A stretch of 64,000 nucleotides of DNA from Chloranthus sessilifolius (GCA_021018995.1 CM037589.1:61702101-61766100), one strand, 5' to 3'. Shown: positions 41,517 to 52,995, counted from the first letter of the stretch. Numbers and translations are program-made. The notes: a model not told the origin generated them from the letters alone.

Positions 41517-42129
41517 ATAGCTTGGTGTCATGTCCAAATAGGGATGCAAGTTCGGTGTACCGAACCGAAACCGAATTTTTTGGTTCTTGGTTCGGTACAC
41601 CCCAAACCAATACCGAACTGAAAATATCGGTTTCGGTTTCGGTGCACCGAAATCCAAAACCCCCCAACCCGTTTCCGAACCAAAATCGATTATTTCGGTG
41701 CATTTCGGTGTTTGATTTGGTTCGGTCGGTTTGGGTTTAGTCTGGTCACTTCGTGTCAATGCATTTCGAAGTTCGGAAACAAGTAAGGGCTAAAAAAAAT
41801 TAAGTTAGTTAGAGTAAAAGTTAGTGTATATAATATTATATATAGACGATAGTTAGTATATAGACTATATAGGTAATTATATATATAATATTCTATATAG
41901 TTTCCGAACAACTAATTCCCTTTCATGCTCTCCATCTATTCTGGGCGCAGGTCGGGTCAGGTATCCTCAATTCTAGGCACGGGTATGGGGCGGGTAATGG
42001 GGTAATGTCGGTTCTAGCTAGGTGTGCAATGTAGCACCGGTTTGGTTTGGTTTGGTGTACCACCGGTTCGGGCTTGGTTTTTCTCGGATTGGATCGGTTA
42101 GGGCCATTGCTGTCAAGAGCGACCGCATA

Positions 42130-42275
42130 TGCGATCATGCGATCGTATATGTGGTCTTCAAACTAGAAATCGCATATGCCATGATGGCATATGTGATTTT
42201 GAGGGTATGCAATCGCATATATGTGTATGCGATCGCATACTGTCGCATATGCTACAGTATGCGATCGCATAACCC
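42130..42275. repeat. palindromic GCATATGCGATCG-word array in the hAT subterminal region
   Basis: Overlapping ATGCGATCGCATA, GCATATGCCATGATGGCATA and CGCATATGCTACAGTATGCG. The same words recur at the other end (55610-55665: ATCGCATATGCGATCC). Subterminal motif arrays are where hAT transposase binds in known elements; that role is inferred here. Confidence 0.75.
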
Positions 42276-43199
42276 TCCAACGGTCAGAAATATGACTGTT
42301 GGAGCTTATTTGAATTTATATATTTTTCTTTTAAGCCTCCCTAAAGCTTATAAATAAGGAGTTCCTCTTCCTAATCCATACCACATCCATCCAAGGTATG
42401 ATTTGTATCTCTTTGGTCTTTTCTTTTGTAGTTTTCAGTGCTCTCTCTTTTTTTTTTTTTTTTTCTCTCTTTCTTTCTCAAAGCTTTGTTGATATTTTCT
42501 TTTACTCTATTTTATAGTTAACTAAGCAAGGAACTTCAATCTTCATTGACATTCCATTATTCTTCAAGCAAAGAGGGAAGAAGTCACTTCAAGAATCAAG
42601 GATTCAAGGATTCAAGAGTTAGAAATTAATTTATAATTTCTATTAAATTTTGTTTGATTATTTTTCCTCCTTATTACACTTCATTTCTTTCATTTTTTTT
42701 TCTTTTTTTAGTGTGGTCTTCACTCACTTCTTCAAATTATGTTATCATTATGTATACGTCCTCCAACAACGCTCTTCGGCCGACAAATTCGATCGATTTG
42801 GATTGAAAATATAGACATTATAAGAGTATAACTGAAAAAAAATAAAGTCCAATATACTCTATGCCCCTATGTGAGCATAGGGGGAATAGGGAGACACAAG
42901 CAACATCTTGTTTAACAACCTGGATCAAATGTGAAGACATGTCCAAATGTATCGTTGAAGATTTAAAAAGAGATTATAGAATAGATGGATAAGACACTAC
43001 GTCAAAATGATAAAAATACCACTTTTGCAAATATTAAAAGAGCCACTGCCCAAGCAGTAATATGCTAATCCACTGCCAAAATCGATTGTTTATTATATCA
43101 ACACAGTGGTTTAAGTCGTTCGTTAACTTGATTCCACGCCAAAATATAAATAGTGAAACCATTCAATTTCATTTTGCCTTTTTAACTCATTTAGAAAGA

Positions 43200-44374
43200 A
43201 TGCTGAGACCGCTCCTCCCTTCTCTCGCTCCATCTCCCACACTACAAAATAAATAGCTTTCAGAGCGCAGCGCCTCTCTCGTCTTCCTCTCTCCAGAATC
43301 GGGATTTGGGAGCTTCTGTTGATTAAAACCCTAAAAAATTTGTCAAATTAGGGTTGATTTTGCTAAGAGAAGTTGCCGTTTCGAATCAGTGTTGCTAGGT
43401 TTTCGATATCAATCGGTCCTGGTTTGGTGTGGAGTGTTTGTTGTTCGATTGACTAGATTGTGAGCTCGTTTTCTACAAGACCGAGCCAGTTATGTTTCGG
43501 ATTGGATTTGATCGGTGCCGTTAGATGTTGAATCTATGTCAATGGAAGTGTTTGAGATAGGGCTTGGGATCTGGATGTAAGCAATGTATCGTTCCTCGTA
43601 TGTTGCAAGTGGTCTTAGATTTGAATCGTCAAGGTGGGTTTGCTTCAGATTAATCAATTTTAATGCAAGTTAGGGTTTGTAATTTTCTTATTTTCTGCTT
43701 CAGACCAATCTGCTTTATCAGTTCTTAAGATCAAGTTAATATATCTTCTTTGTTTTACTTGATTTTGTCCATGATTCAATCGTTGGAGGATTGAATCTAC
43801 TAAAGCTAGGTTTTGTAATTTCCTTGCTTCTTGCTTCAGTTCGATGAGTTTGATACGTTCCTGAGCTCAAATTTGGGGGTTGCTTGGTTTGGCTAAAGAA
43901 TCTCACGAAGGAAATCACGGTTACGATTCAGATCGGGCTCTTTCTGTCTCAACACAGTTCGAGGCAAAAACTGTAATCTCTCTCTCTCTCTCTCTCTCTC
44001 TTGTTTTTAAAATAGATCTCGTTCAATTTTTACCTATTTATTTACTTTAATCAAGGTCTGATCTGCTTATTTTAGTTGCCATTTGTTTCTTTTTCATTTT
44101 TGGTTTGATAAATTGGCACCCATTCTGATGAACTTGTTTGATCCGCTGAAGTTGCCTCTTTATAGCTTTATAATACTAAGGATATTTAAAAAAAAAAAAA
44201 ATTGACACTCATTTTGTTGAATACATTTGATCCGCTTATGTGGTTGCCATTTTACAGATCTATAATAGCTCTATAATACTTTTTTTCTTACATTATAGAA
44301 GTTTGTTTGTTTTTTGATAAATTGGCACTCATTCTGTTGAACTTGTTTGATCCGCTTATGTAGTTATTATTTTA

Positions 44375-44432
<58 letters not shown>

Positions 44433-44500
44433 ATTTTACTTTCTGTGCTTTCTTATAAAAGCATATTTATATATGTACCGCCAATTCACCCAGTTGCCGA
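43200..44500 (+). promoter_or_regulatory. captured promoter/5' UTR-like region, probably of the CHR4-like gene
   Basis: AAAATAAATAGC at about 43245 resembles a TATA box. It is followed by CTCTCTCGTCTTCCTCTCTC and TTAAAACCCTAAAAAATTTG, typical of plant 5' UTRs, and possible leader introns. (CT)n lies at 43978-44001 and (CT)n(TA)n at 44380-44429. A diverged repeat (AAATTGGCACYCATTCTGWT..TTGATCCGCT) recurs at about 44110, 44200 and 44325. Assignment to CHR4 rests on position only. Confidence 0.35.
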
Positions 44501-45417
44501 ATATGCCCGAATCGGACTGAATCGAATGACGAATTGGTTCACTTTGAACCAATTCTCCATTGCACGGTGGGGGAGCGAATTAATTAAGATAGGTCCGTTG
44601 TCCAAATCTGAGGAGTTTCCCCCCTGGTTCATGACCCCCCGTTTGTGGATATTAGTATAACCATGCATATATTTATGTAGAATGTATTCATTTTATTATA
44701 AAGCTTTAGTCGTCATGCATTTTTTCGAGTAAGGTTTTAATCTGCTTTTCTTTAGTGTTGAAAATTAAGTTAATGGGTGAAGGTTAAAATCTTGGTATTG
44801 GTTTCTGTTTCGGATTTACCAGGACCGAGACGTATTGTTTTGGTTATCACTGATACAAACTTTGTACCTACGATACCTAGGAGATATCCAAGACGACATA
44901 CTTCTAGTGGGGGGCTTCGATACCGAGCATTATTGGGAGATACGTGGGGTAGATGTTGTCTCTCAAGTTTTATCAGTAGCAGAAATTTGGAATGGATGTG
45001 ATTGAATTCTGAATATTGGATTTTGATGGTGGTACTCGATTATTTTGAAAGAATTCAGGTTTTAGATTGCCACTTTCTGTTTTTTTTTCTTCCCTAACCT
45101 GTCCATCCACAAACTGTTTAGAGAACCACTTAATTTGTATACTTCTGCTCTTTGATCTAATTTGGACATTGTTTTATTTTGTATCGTCTTTTTATTCTCT
45201 CTAAATCAGTTTCTTGATTTTTCTTTTTCAAACATGTTCATAGTTGCTCCATATCGTTAAAAACTAGTTGGTTCAAAGTTTTAATAAATGTAATTGCTTC
45301 CTATGTATAGGGACTATTACCTGGATGCCCTTTCAATGGCTTGGTTGCTTGCTAATGGAAACTTTGGATTCCTGGTCCAAGTAATTCATGGATGTCATGC
45401 TTTCAAGCATTGTTTGT

Positions 45418-45596
45418 CATGAGCGTAGGACCAGGGATTCAAAGATGAAGGAAAAGGAAAATGGCTTGGTTCACGAAAAAATGATTGACCAGAATTGGGT
45501 CTTGAAACGTAAGCGGAAACTACTTTCATCTGGATCCGAACCATAGAATGGAGCAACATGTCTTGATCAGCACACAAGAAGAAAGGAAATGATGGG
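45418..45596 (+). pseudogene. CHR4-like chromatin remodeller, first coding exon fragment
   Basis: From ATG 45445: MKEKENGLVHEKMIDQNWVL then KRKRKLLSSGSEP and a TAG stop at 45544-45546. The block MI(D/N)(R/Q)NWVLKRKRRKLP is characteristic of the N-terminus of plant CHD3-type remodeller CHROMATIN REMODELING 4. The frame continues after the stop as NGATCLDQHTRRKEMM and meets a donor (GGG/GTGAGC, 45596). No PHD, chromo or SNF2 exons are in the window, so this is a fragment, broken by a nonsense change. Confidence 0.65.
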
Positions 45597-46760
45597 GTGA
45601 GCTCTTTATTTCTTTATTTTTTTTCTATACGCAAGGATAATTTTAATTTAAAAAGTTAAAGTGCTAAACAAGTAGGAGCAAAACAATTTCGTTATTCTTT
45701 ATTGCTAACTTCTTATTGTTATTTTAACTATTTGCAATAACTGGTGCATGCAATCCAAACCTTTCATACAATTTGAGTTATCGTTCCTTTTAGCTAAGAT
45801 CAGGTGTAGTGGAGTTATCTAGCTGCTGAGTTTATTTATTTTCCCTGAAAAGTTATGAATAATTCTATAAACTCTATTTTTATGGTTATTAATTGGGTCT
45901 TCTAGTTGAATGAATGCCCATGAACTTTTTGAATTAAGAGCGTCTGATATATCCATACCCTTTTCCCTTCTTGGATTGTTGAATTGTACCACCCCTGTTC
46001 AGTATGTCCTGAATTTCATTAAGCAGTATGGAATCTGTTGATGACTGAAGCTTTAAACTGGGAATTGTATGTTAGAGGTATCTCTAATGTTTTTATGTTG
46101 CTTGTTGTTTCCCTTCAATACTTCTATATATATTTTTTACAGTTCTTTTTAGTAACTCCTTTTTTTTACAATTATTTTTATGGTTGTCTGAAAAGACTGA
46201 TTCGATCGCAGATTTAGTCTTCATTAACTATAGCAGTATGGTTGTCTGAAAAGACTAAGATCACAACATTAATAATAATCTCATAACCAGTCTGAAAAGA
46301 TTGAGATTCACGGTAGGGAAGGAGACTCAAAAGTCTCAATTTTCACTCAGAAAAAATAGGGAGTCTCGATCACCTTTCTCTTTCTCAGAACTCTTATTTT
46401 ATTTCTCATGAAAAAAATTCATGGTCACATAAATTTTCTATCATTCTTAATATATAAAGAAAATAAAACTAACCTTCTATTCTGCAGAGTGACAAATTTC
46501 ATTTTCTGGAATTTTTCGGTGGGGGGTCCTTTCGGTACATTTCGGATTAATTTCGATACCTTTCGGAATTAAAAGTTAGTATGGTTGAGAAGTATCGATG
46601 TCTTACTAAGGGTCCTTACCCAACTTATATTCTGTTAGTACAAGTAGTCCTTCATTTTGAAGGATCAAACTATCATAGATTAGTATGCTCAACACATGTA
46701 GCTCCATGCATCGTCTCTATGTAATGCCAGAAAGTCTCTATCTTATAAAGCTTGATAAGT

Positions 46761-46823
46761 TTATAAGAGCATGAGCATTCTGTCTTATAAAGCTTGATAG
46801 ACAGAATGTTCATGCTCTTATAA
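46761..46823. repeat. short hairpin, 24-bp arms
   Basis: TTATAAGAGCATGAGCATTC-TGTC pairs with GACAGAATGTTCATGCTC-TTATAA around a 15-base loop, with one mismatch. A third, shorter version (GAGAATGCTCATGCTCTC) follows at about 46870. Confidence 0.75.
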
Positions 46824-47390
46824 ATCCAATATTGGAGCTAATTCTCTTAGCTACTGCATACTGGTACAGAGAGAATGCTCATGCTCTCAATGATGACTCG
46901 TTGATTGCCTTGTAGTTACTAAAAAATGATTCAATGGGAGTATAAAGGACTTCCCATGGATAGGTGCAGCTATCATGGGTTAGATTTTGTACGCCTTTCA
47001 AAATTGACGTTAGCTTCGTTAATGAGTTCACTTTAGTTAACAACAATTTTGGAGTTGAGGGTACGAGTTTGAAAAGTACTTACCCCTCCTATGTTAGGTC
47101 TTTCTATAACTTGTCGGGGCTCTTCCTGTCCCCTTCAATATCCTATGAGATTTGGCTATTCTAGCTCCTCCATGGATCTCATCCTCATGTTGGATTACCT
47201 TCCTTGATAAAATGATAAAATACACATATTGTGATCATTTGAGTAATGGTGGGATGACGACTCTTAGTTGTGTGTAATGTGCAAAGTGCAGTCAAGATAA
47301 GGTAATCCATCTGAGCCTGCATTATATGACTAGAATTGTTTGGTGTTTTATCGTTGAATTGTTCTGACCCTTAGGGTGGTATGGACTTTT

Positions 47391-47840
47391 TCAAGCATGT
47401 TGATGATCCTTTGGCAATTTGGGCACTACGGCCATTCGTACAGAAAGAGCAGTATCCAGGAAGATGTGTCCCAATCTTGGAAGAACCACTTTCATAATTT
47501 CATGAGATTGCAGGTTATCAAGCAAATATAAGAATCCACTCAATGTTGCGATCCTGACCTCCTTGCATGTGTCCTTTGACATGTCATCAACAATTTTGGA
47601 AAATATTTTTGTAATTGTTGGAGAAGGAATAACTGCCCAAAACAGACAAAGAATGCGGCAAGAGCCTTCCACAGCAACGACCCTCACATCAGGACAATCA
47701 TCTAAAACCATTTTTTCCAATAAAAAGAACTGTTTATCGAGCAAGGTATCTTGAACCTCCTTGTTGGCATCTGGATCTTCAAGGGGGAACATGTCTAAGA
47801 GTAAATGCAATGCATTTTGACGAACTTTTGAGTTTGTGAC
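47391..47840 (-). pseudogene. condensin-II subunit CAP-G2-like exon fragment
   Basis: Minus-strand exon with acceptor GGTGGCAG (47841-47848). It encodes VTNSKVRQNALHLLLDMFPL, then EDPDANKEVQDTLLDKQFFL, LDDCPDVRVVAVEGSCRIL, DTCKEVRIATLSGFLYLLDN and RLGHIFLDTALSVRMAVV. These are HEAT-repeat segments of the plant condensin-2 G2 subunit, which compacts mitotic chromosomes in the full gene. After VRMAVV the frame degenerates (PKLPKDHQHA, stop). One exon of a large multi-exon gene, in reverse orientation to the other captured pieces; non-functional here. Confidence 0.75.
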
Positions 47841-48674
47841 CTGCCACCAAGATTAGAAACAGAAAAGGACATTGTCATTGTTTGAATCATACGATAAGTT
47901 AGTTTGCTAGTCAACCCATAGATAACAATCCACAGTTTCTGTAAATGCAAGTCACTTAGGCTTTCACTCGCGGAACATCAGTTTTGGAGTAACCAATTAA
48001 GCCAAATAGAGTCTGTTGAAACATAAATAGCATAAACTGCAAGGAGTATCCAACATTCTTATGATTATAGTAGGCAAGCATATGACCAATTATGAAATTT
48101 TTGAGAATAATATGCTTTCCAACTGATATGTGCTTCGAGAATCAAGCACTTCCTAACGCACACAGCCAAGTCACCGACGAACTTCACTTAGAAATGAAGA
48201 TCCCGACAAAAGACCAACAGCAAATTGGAACATTTTCTCTCCCCCTTCCCCAAGCTCTCCTCTCTTTTTTTGATGGGTTAATCACTCTGTTTTCATTTCA
48301 GAAATGATTAACGCATGTCATAAGACCAAAGATCAATGTCGCAAATGAAATGAAACCTACGTGAGTCTGTGTTAACCAGCAACTTTTTTTGGTTAACAGC
48401 TATTTTATTGATTAAAAGAAAGGAACATTGACCACCATTTTTGGGTCAATTATGCAATGCAATTTACTCACTAGGAAATCTCTTCTTCAGTGCACCAAAG
48501 CTACTACAATGGCCTGAGATTCTCCTTTGTATCTGATGTTTGAACGAACCACTAAACCATTTTAATATGAAGTAACTCCCATCAATCCCCTAAAAAACAT
48601 TGATGCTATCATGTGTCAAGTTTTGCACTGCAAGACAAACTCACAACCCAACATTTAACAGGACAGAGAATGGG

Positions 48675-48765
48675 TCAAAATCTCGGTTTTCCGGTACATA
48701 TCGTCCAGCTCCAAAACTGATACGTATTGTCCGATACGTATTGATTAAAATATGATGACGTAAAT
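48675..48765. repeat. GATACGTAT-word patch
   Basis: CGGTACATATCGTCC, TGATACGTATTGTCCGATAC; same word family as 40740-40855. Confidence 0.5.
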
Positions 48766-49204
48766 GATTTGACTCATGGATTTAGCCTATGGAGGACTGT
48801 TCGAGGCAATTATAGATTTATTTTTTAAAGGTTTTTTGTGTTTTTTCTAGTTTATTTGGAACCTTATCGAGCCTATCCTGTGGCTGCATGTTAGCCATCT
48901 GTTACTGGAATGCATAGCAGCTGTTTGTGAATTTGTCGGGGCGACATAGTGACCATGCGCCAATATGCTTGGGCTACATATTGTTTGTGATCTTTGGCTG
49001 GTTATGCCAATATCTGGTGGCCGTAGTGAGAGATTTTTGGTGCAAATTTTTTTAGTTATGTGTGTTGTTTGATAAAGCGAGAATCATTGTGTTGGAATCA
49101 GAATTTGTGCTATATTAGTTTGGTGGAACAGTTTTTTGAGAGCATTGATTGCAAAGATGTCTAGTACTGCCTTCTACTGTTATGTCTGCTTGTGCTACTA
49201 GAGC

Positions 49205-49545
49205 ATCACCACCTCCTTGACGTTGTTATTGATTTAGGGTCTACAAATCATATGATAACTTCAGGTTTATTCATTGTATACTCCACCATCCTCTTCTACG
49301 CAGATTCGCTTAGTTAATGGCTCTTCTACCTCTGCTGTCGGGGTGGGGATTATTCATGTGTCTTTCTCACATTCTTTATCACATATCTTACATGTTTCCC
49401 AGCTTAATCTTCTTTTAGTTAGTAGTATAGATAAAATATTGCATTGTTTTGTTACTTTTTATCCTTCTCATTGTGTTTAACAAGATCTCATTATAAAAAT
49501 TACTATTGTTCATCCATCTTTCTCACGTGTTCAGCCTTCTTTATA
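49205..49545 (+). pseudogene. copia protease/GAG-pre-integrase fragment
   Basis: Translation IDLGSTNHMITSGLFIVYSP then TQIRLVNGSSTSAVGVGIIH, SLSHILHVSQLNLLLVSSID and CFVTFYPSHCV*QDLIIK matches the copia region from the protease active site (here DLGST for DSGAT) to the pre-integrase domain. It has an in-frame stop and a mutated active site and is cut at both ends. Same strand as most of the captured pieces. Confidence 0.7.
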
Positions 49546-49620
49546 GCAGCAACAACTCAACAAGTCATTTTCTTATTGTAATAATGAGAACTAATTACAT
49601 GAAAACAAATCAAGTGTGAT

Positions 49621-50038
49621 TAGGCGTGTAAGTTTTGAACCGAAAATTGATATCGACCGAAAAATTGGCCTAACTGAACCAAATTGAAACTGGACTGAAA
49701 CCGATTCCAATTGGTTTGGTTTCGGTTTTGAGTGGCCAAACTGAAAACTGGTTAAATAGGCTTGGAAAATCGACCCAAAAACTGAAAACCCGTAAAATAG
49801 AAGAAAAAACCTCAAAACCAAAAGTGAACTGATCTATTTGGGTTTCGATTCTTTTGAGAAAATGGTTAATTGAAACTGAAACTGAATCATTTTGGTTCGT
49901 TTTTTGGGTTTTGGTTCTTTTGAGAACAAGGTTAATTGATACTGAAATCGAATCATTTCAGTTCGATTTCAGTTTAGGCTTAACCGAACTGACAATTCCG
50001 ATTTCTATTTGGTTCAGTTAACGGAATCTGCACCCCTA
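49621..50038. mobile_element. hAT-like MITE (CCGAAACC family), 418 bp
   Basis: Ends TAGGCGTGTAAG and CTGCACCCCTA. Flanked by AGTGTGAT (49613-49620) and AGTGGGAT (50039-50046), an 8-bp duplication with one mismatch. The interior is a mirror of AAACCGATTCC, AACTGAAACTGAA and CGGTTTTGAG words. Best-defined member of the CCGAACC word family in the window. Confidence 0.75.
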
Positions 50039-50107
50039 AGTGGGATGCAGGATGATTGTTAATTATCAACAAGCAATGTGCATTTGTACGGCCTTTTTAT
50101 AGAGAGT

Positions 50108-50200
50108 ACATTTAATTTCACCCACCGAATCTTTGAGTTCACCCACGCTGAAACTCATTGACTGATTTGGTGGGTGTGGGGTGGATTTAAAGGTACTTAC
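50108..50200. mobile_element. family-A MITE reduced to its two ends
   Basis: TTTGAGTTCACCCACGCTGA and ACTCATTGACT (left end) run straight into GGTGGATTTAAAGGTACT (right end). The rest of the 320-bp hairpin is missing. Its left end matches the copy that supplies the FAO tail. Confidence 0.6.
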
Positions 50201-50387
50201 ATTTATTAAGAATCTCCATCTGAGATGAAAATGCCTTGAGTATCTTTATTAAGAATCTCCAAACTTAATTAAAATTTTGGAAAAACTTTCGGATCTAATA
50301 GCTAATCTATTGAACTTTTGGACGAATATTATGTTGATCAGATTCCTCTGTAATGTTGAAATCGTCATTTTGTGATTTGATAGTTTA

Positions 50388-50390
<3 letters not shown>

Positions 50391-50448
<58 letters not shown>
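50391..50448. repeat. (TA)n microsatellite
   Basis: Uninterrupted TA run, just before the DUF639-like exons. Confidence 0.95.
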
Positions 50449-50452
<4 letters not shown>

Positions 50453-50550
50453 TCCAGGTATTGCTAGCTTCCCCTCCTTCACCAGCCTACCCATGACATG
50501 CTTCCAGCTTGTTTTCTTCTGAAAGTGGCTTACTTTGTCTGCTTTATCAG

Positions 50551-50746
50551 GAAGGCTATGATTCAGGACGGAGGGCTTTGGCCTGTAGCACAATGGAAGG
50601 TTTGACAAAATTGCATCGGGTGCTCGTAAGTTTTTCTGTAGTTTTCATTTTTAAAATTGCTTTAGTACTTATGTTACTTTTAATGTGGCAGGAAGACAAA
50701 CTACTGAGAAATCTGATATTGCTAAAAAGAAGGCAAAGCTACAAAG
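50551..50746 (+). pseudogene. two candidate exons of a DUF639-like gene
   Basis: Exon a, 50551-50625: acceptor TTTATCAG, donor GTAAGT; reads EGYDSGRRALACSTMEGLTK-LHRVL. Exon b, 50692-50746: acceptor GTGGCAG, donor GTGAGT; in one frame reads GRQTTEKSDIAKKKAKLQR. Splice borders are good and both fit the C-terminal half of plant DUF639 proteins as I remember them. The phases of a and b do not obviously agree, so one may be wrong. Confidence 0.35.
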
Positions 50747-50964
50747 GTGAGTTTACACATTATTATATTAAGAATTAATAGTGATGTAAACTACTTACAA
50801 TTGAAGAAACAATCATTATTTTAAGAATTAATAGTGATGTTTCCGTCCAAGAATTTTGATTCCTGCAATAGCCGAATCCTGAAGGCTGAAGCAGGTTTTG
50901 CAGCTTCTGGATGTTGCCCTTTTTTTAAAGGGCAGGAAGCAGGTGGGAACATGGTATCAAGTAC

Positions 50965-51065
50965 TGTCTGATACCGCTATGTATCGGCGATACATATTAG
51001 TTTCTTGCCAAATCAATACCGATACCGATACCATATCGACACTAGTATTGGCAGGACAGTATCAA
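50965..51065. repeat. GATACCGATACC-word patch
   Basis: TGATACCGCTATGTATCGGC and CCGATACCGATACCATATCG. Same word family as 40740-40855. Confidence 0.55.
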
Positions 51066-51519
51066 CCAATACTGTCATTTATTTAGTTATGTATAGTTTT
51101 TCTTCGTCACAAAAAAGAAGTATCAACCAATACTGTCATTTATTTTGTTACTTGGAGTCTATGTTACACTATGACTCTTTTTAGAACTTATTCTATTTAG
51201 GATTAACAGCTGCCGAGACAGTTTATGTGGTTTGAATTTTATGTTTGAAAGACCAGTTCAATTTTTTTACAGGAATATAGAAGTTTTTTTTCTCTCTCTT
51301 GCTGCTCCTTAGCTGTGACATGCTGCTCCTTAGCTGGGACATGAGATATCAATCTCACCCATTGAAGCCCTCGGGTTTCTCCGGGATTCTGAACCCCCTA
51401 GTTCTCTGTGAAAATTGCTGCTGCTGCCATATTGTTTTATGTTGCTGATCTTCTTTTATATTCTATTTATCTGTTGCTGCTATCTATCTCCGGTATGAGG
51501 AGTGTTATTATTCGTAAAG

Positions 51520-52017
51520 ACCCTCTACTGGAACTGCAAGGAGCCTGGGCATATGGCTAGTCAGTGTACTAATGATCCCATTTGCCACACCTGTGGCAAG
51601 ACAGGTCACCTGGCCCGTGAGTGCTCTGATTCGGGTGACACCCGACTCTGCAACAACTGCTACAAGCAAGGCCACATCGCAGCCGACTGCACCAATGACA
51701 GGGCATGCAACAACTGTCGCAAGACTGGCCACATTGCCCATGACTGCCCCAATGACCCTGTCTGCAACATATGCAATGTCTCAGGCCACGTGGCCCGCCA
51801 GTGCCCCAAGACTTCATCTGGCATTGGATTTGGTCTGGCATCAGAGATTGCTGGTGGACCCTTCCGTGACGTTGTGTGCCGCATGTGCAACCAGCCAGGC
51901 CACATCAGCCGAGACTGCGTTGGCATTGTCATCTGCAACAACTGTGGCGGGCGTGGACACTTGGCTTACGAGTGCCCCTCAGGCCGTATGGTTGACCATG
52001 GGCCCCGCAGGTTTTGA
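51520..52017 (+). CDS. CCHC zinc-knuckle protein (GIS2/HEXBP/CNBP-like), 5'-truncated
   Basis: An open frame of 165 codons after acceptor CGTAAAG at 51513-51519. Seven CX2CX4HX4C knuckles: CHTCGKTGHLAREC, CNNCYKQGHIAADC, CNNCRKTGHIAHDC, CNICNVSGHVARQC, CRMCNQPGHISRDC and CNNCGGRGHLAYEC are intact. The first, YWNCKEPGHMASQC, has Tyr in place of its first Cys. The C-terminus ...YECPSGRMVDHGPRRF is the family's normal end. Plant relatives bind single-stranded nucleic acid and have one or two more knuckles and an RS-rich N-terminus in upstream exons. I find neither those nor an ATG. It lies between DUF639-like exons inside the CACTA element. The frame is uninterrupted, so the capture is recent or still constrained. 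Confidence 0.7.
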   Translation, partial: TLYWNCKEPGHMASQCTNDPICHTCGKTGHLARECSDSGDTRLCNNCYKQGHIAADCTNDRACNNCRKTGHIAHDCPNDPVCNICNVSGHVARQCPKTSSGIGFGLASEIAGGPFRDVVCRMCNQPGHISRDCVGIVICNNCGGRGHLAYECPSGRMVDHGPRRF

Positions 52018-52021
52018 TTTT

Positions 52022-52919
52022 TGGATCTCACCTTTGAGTATAATATTTGGCTTTTAGAAATGGTAAGTTTACATTGGCGATTTCTTTTTGAATCATGCAT
52101 TTAGATTGACGCCTCAGATGATTGAATCAATGGTGGAGTTATCATTTTGCTGTTTATCTATTGGCAGAGCCAGGATTTTCTTCCAAAGGAGGGAAGGATA
52201 TGATTGATAGGGCAAATGAGTTAGTATGAGGCAAGTGGCACAAGCTCTAGTGACTCAATTCCTTTGAAGTGAGCTCTAATAATACAATCTGAGCCCTAAT
52301 TCCTTCATATTGTTAGAGATAACATTGCCACATTCGAATAACACTACATTGTTCAAATTTAACCACACAACAATTGGGCTGGGTTTATTTGGAGGTGTGA
52401 AGCTGACAAGTGTCAACAGGCATGAGCAAGAGGTGTAGACTAGTGTGTTTAATTGGACAACAAGTGTGTGGTGTGAAGCTGACCTGTGCTTTCTACAAAA
52501 CTGCTCCAAGTCAGGAGACTCATTTCTAACAGTTTAATCTACAGCAACACTTATCTTCACCATTGACCATTCTTGAGTTGGAAGTTCATTTGCACTGTCA
52601 TTTTTTTATACCGAGGGGACTTGAGATCGCTCTCCTCTTCTTCTTAAGGTAAATTGTATACTTGGATTTCTTACTTTATATTATTTTATTTAATAACAGT
52701 GACAAAATTAAAGAAAATAGCACCCTCAACAATGGGGTCAAAATGGCTATCTTATTGGCATATTTTTTTTCCCTACAAATGAAGGACATCAATGGGGTCA
52801 AAAGGTACAGTTTTCACTGATGTATAAAGTGATGGCTGATGTATAAAGTGATGGCTATCTTATTGGCATATTTTTCCCTTCTGCTTGTAGTATATGTTGT
52901 GTTTGACTGATATCTTGAA

Positions 52920-52920
<1 letters not shown>
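52022..52920. other. 3' flank of the zinc-knuckle ORF; nothing else recognised
   Basis: AATGGTAAGTTTAC at about 52058 could be a 3' UTR intron donor. A duplicated phrase, AATGGGGTCAAAATGGCTAT and ATCTTATTGGCATATTTTT, recurs around 52730-52875. Minus frames here have no domain. Confidence 0.4.

Positions 52921-52921
<1 letters not shown>

Positions 52922-52989
<68 letters not shown>
52922..52989. repeat. (TA)n microsatellite
   Basis: Long TA run 90 bp before the DUF639-like exon at 53079. Confidence 0.95.

Positions 52990-52995
<6 letters not shown>

Noticed and set aside
41412-41759. 115-codon minus frame rich in TKPKPTEPNQT and similar
   Set aside because: Translation of the CCGAACC word repeat of a hAT-like element; overlapping frames on both strands are equally open.
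51508-51941. Minus-strand and alternate-frame ORFs over the zinc-knuckle gene
   Set aside because: Shadow frames; the + frame has seven regular CCHC motifs and explains the region.
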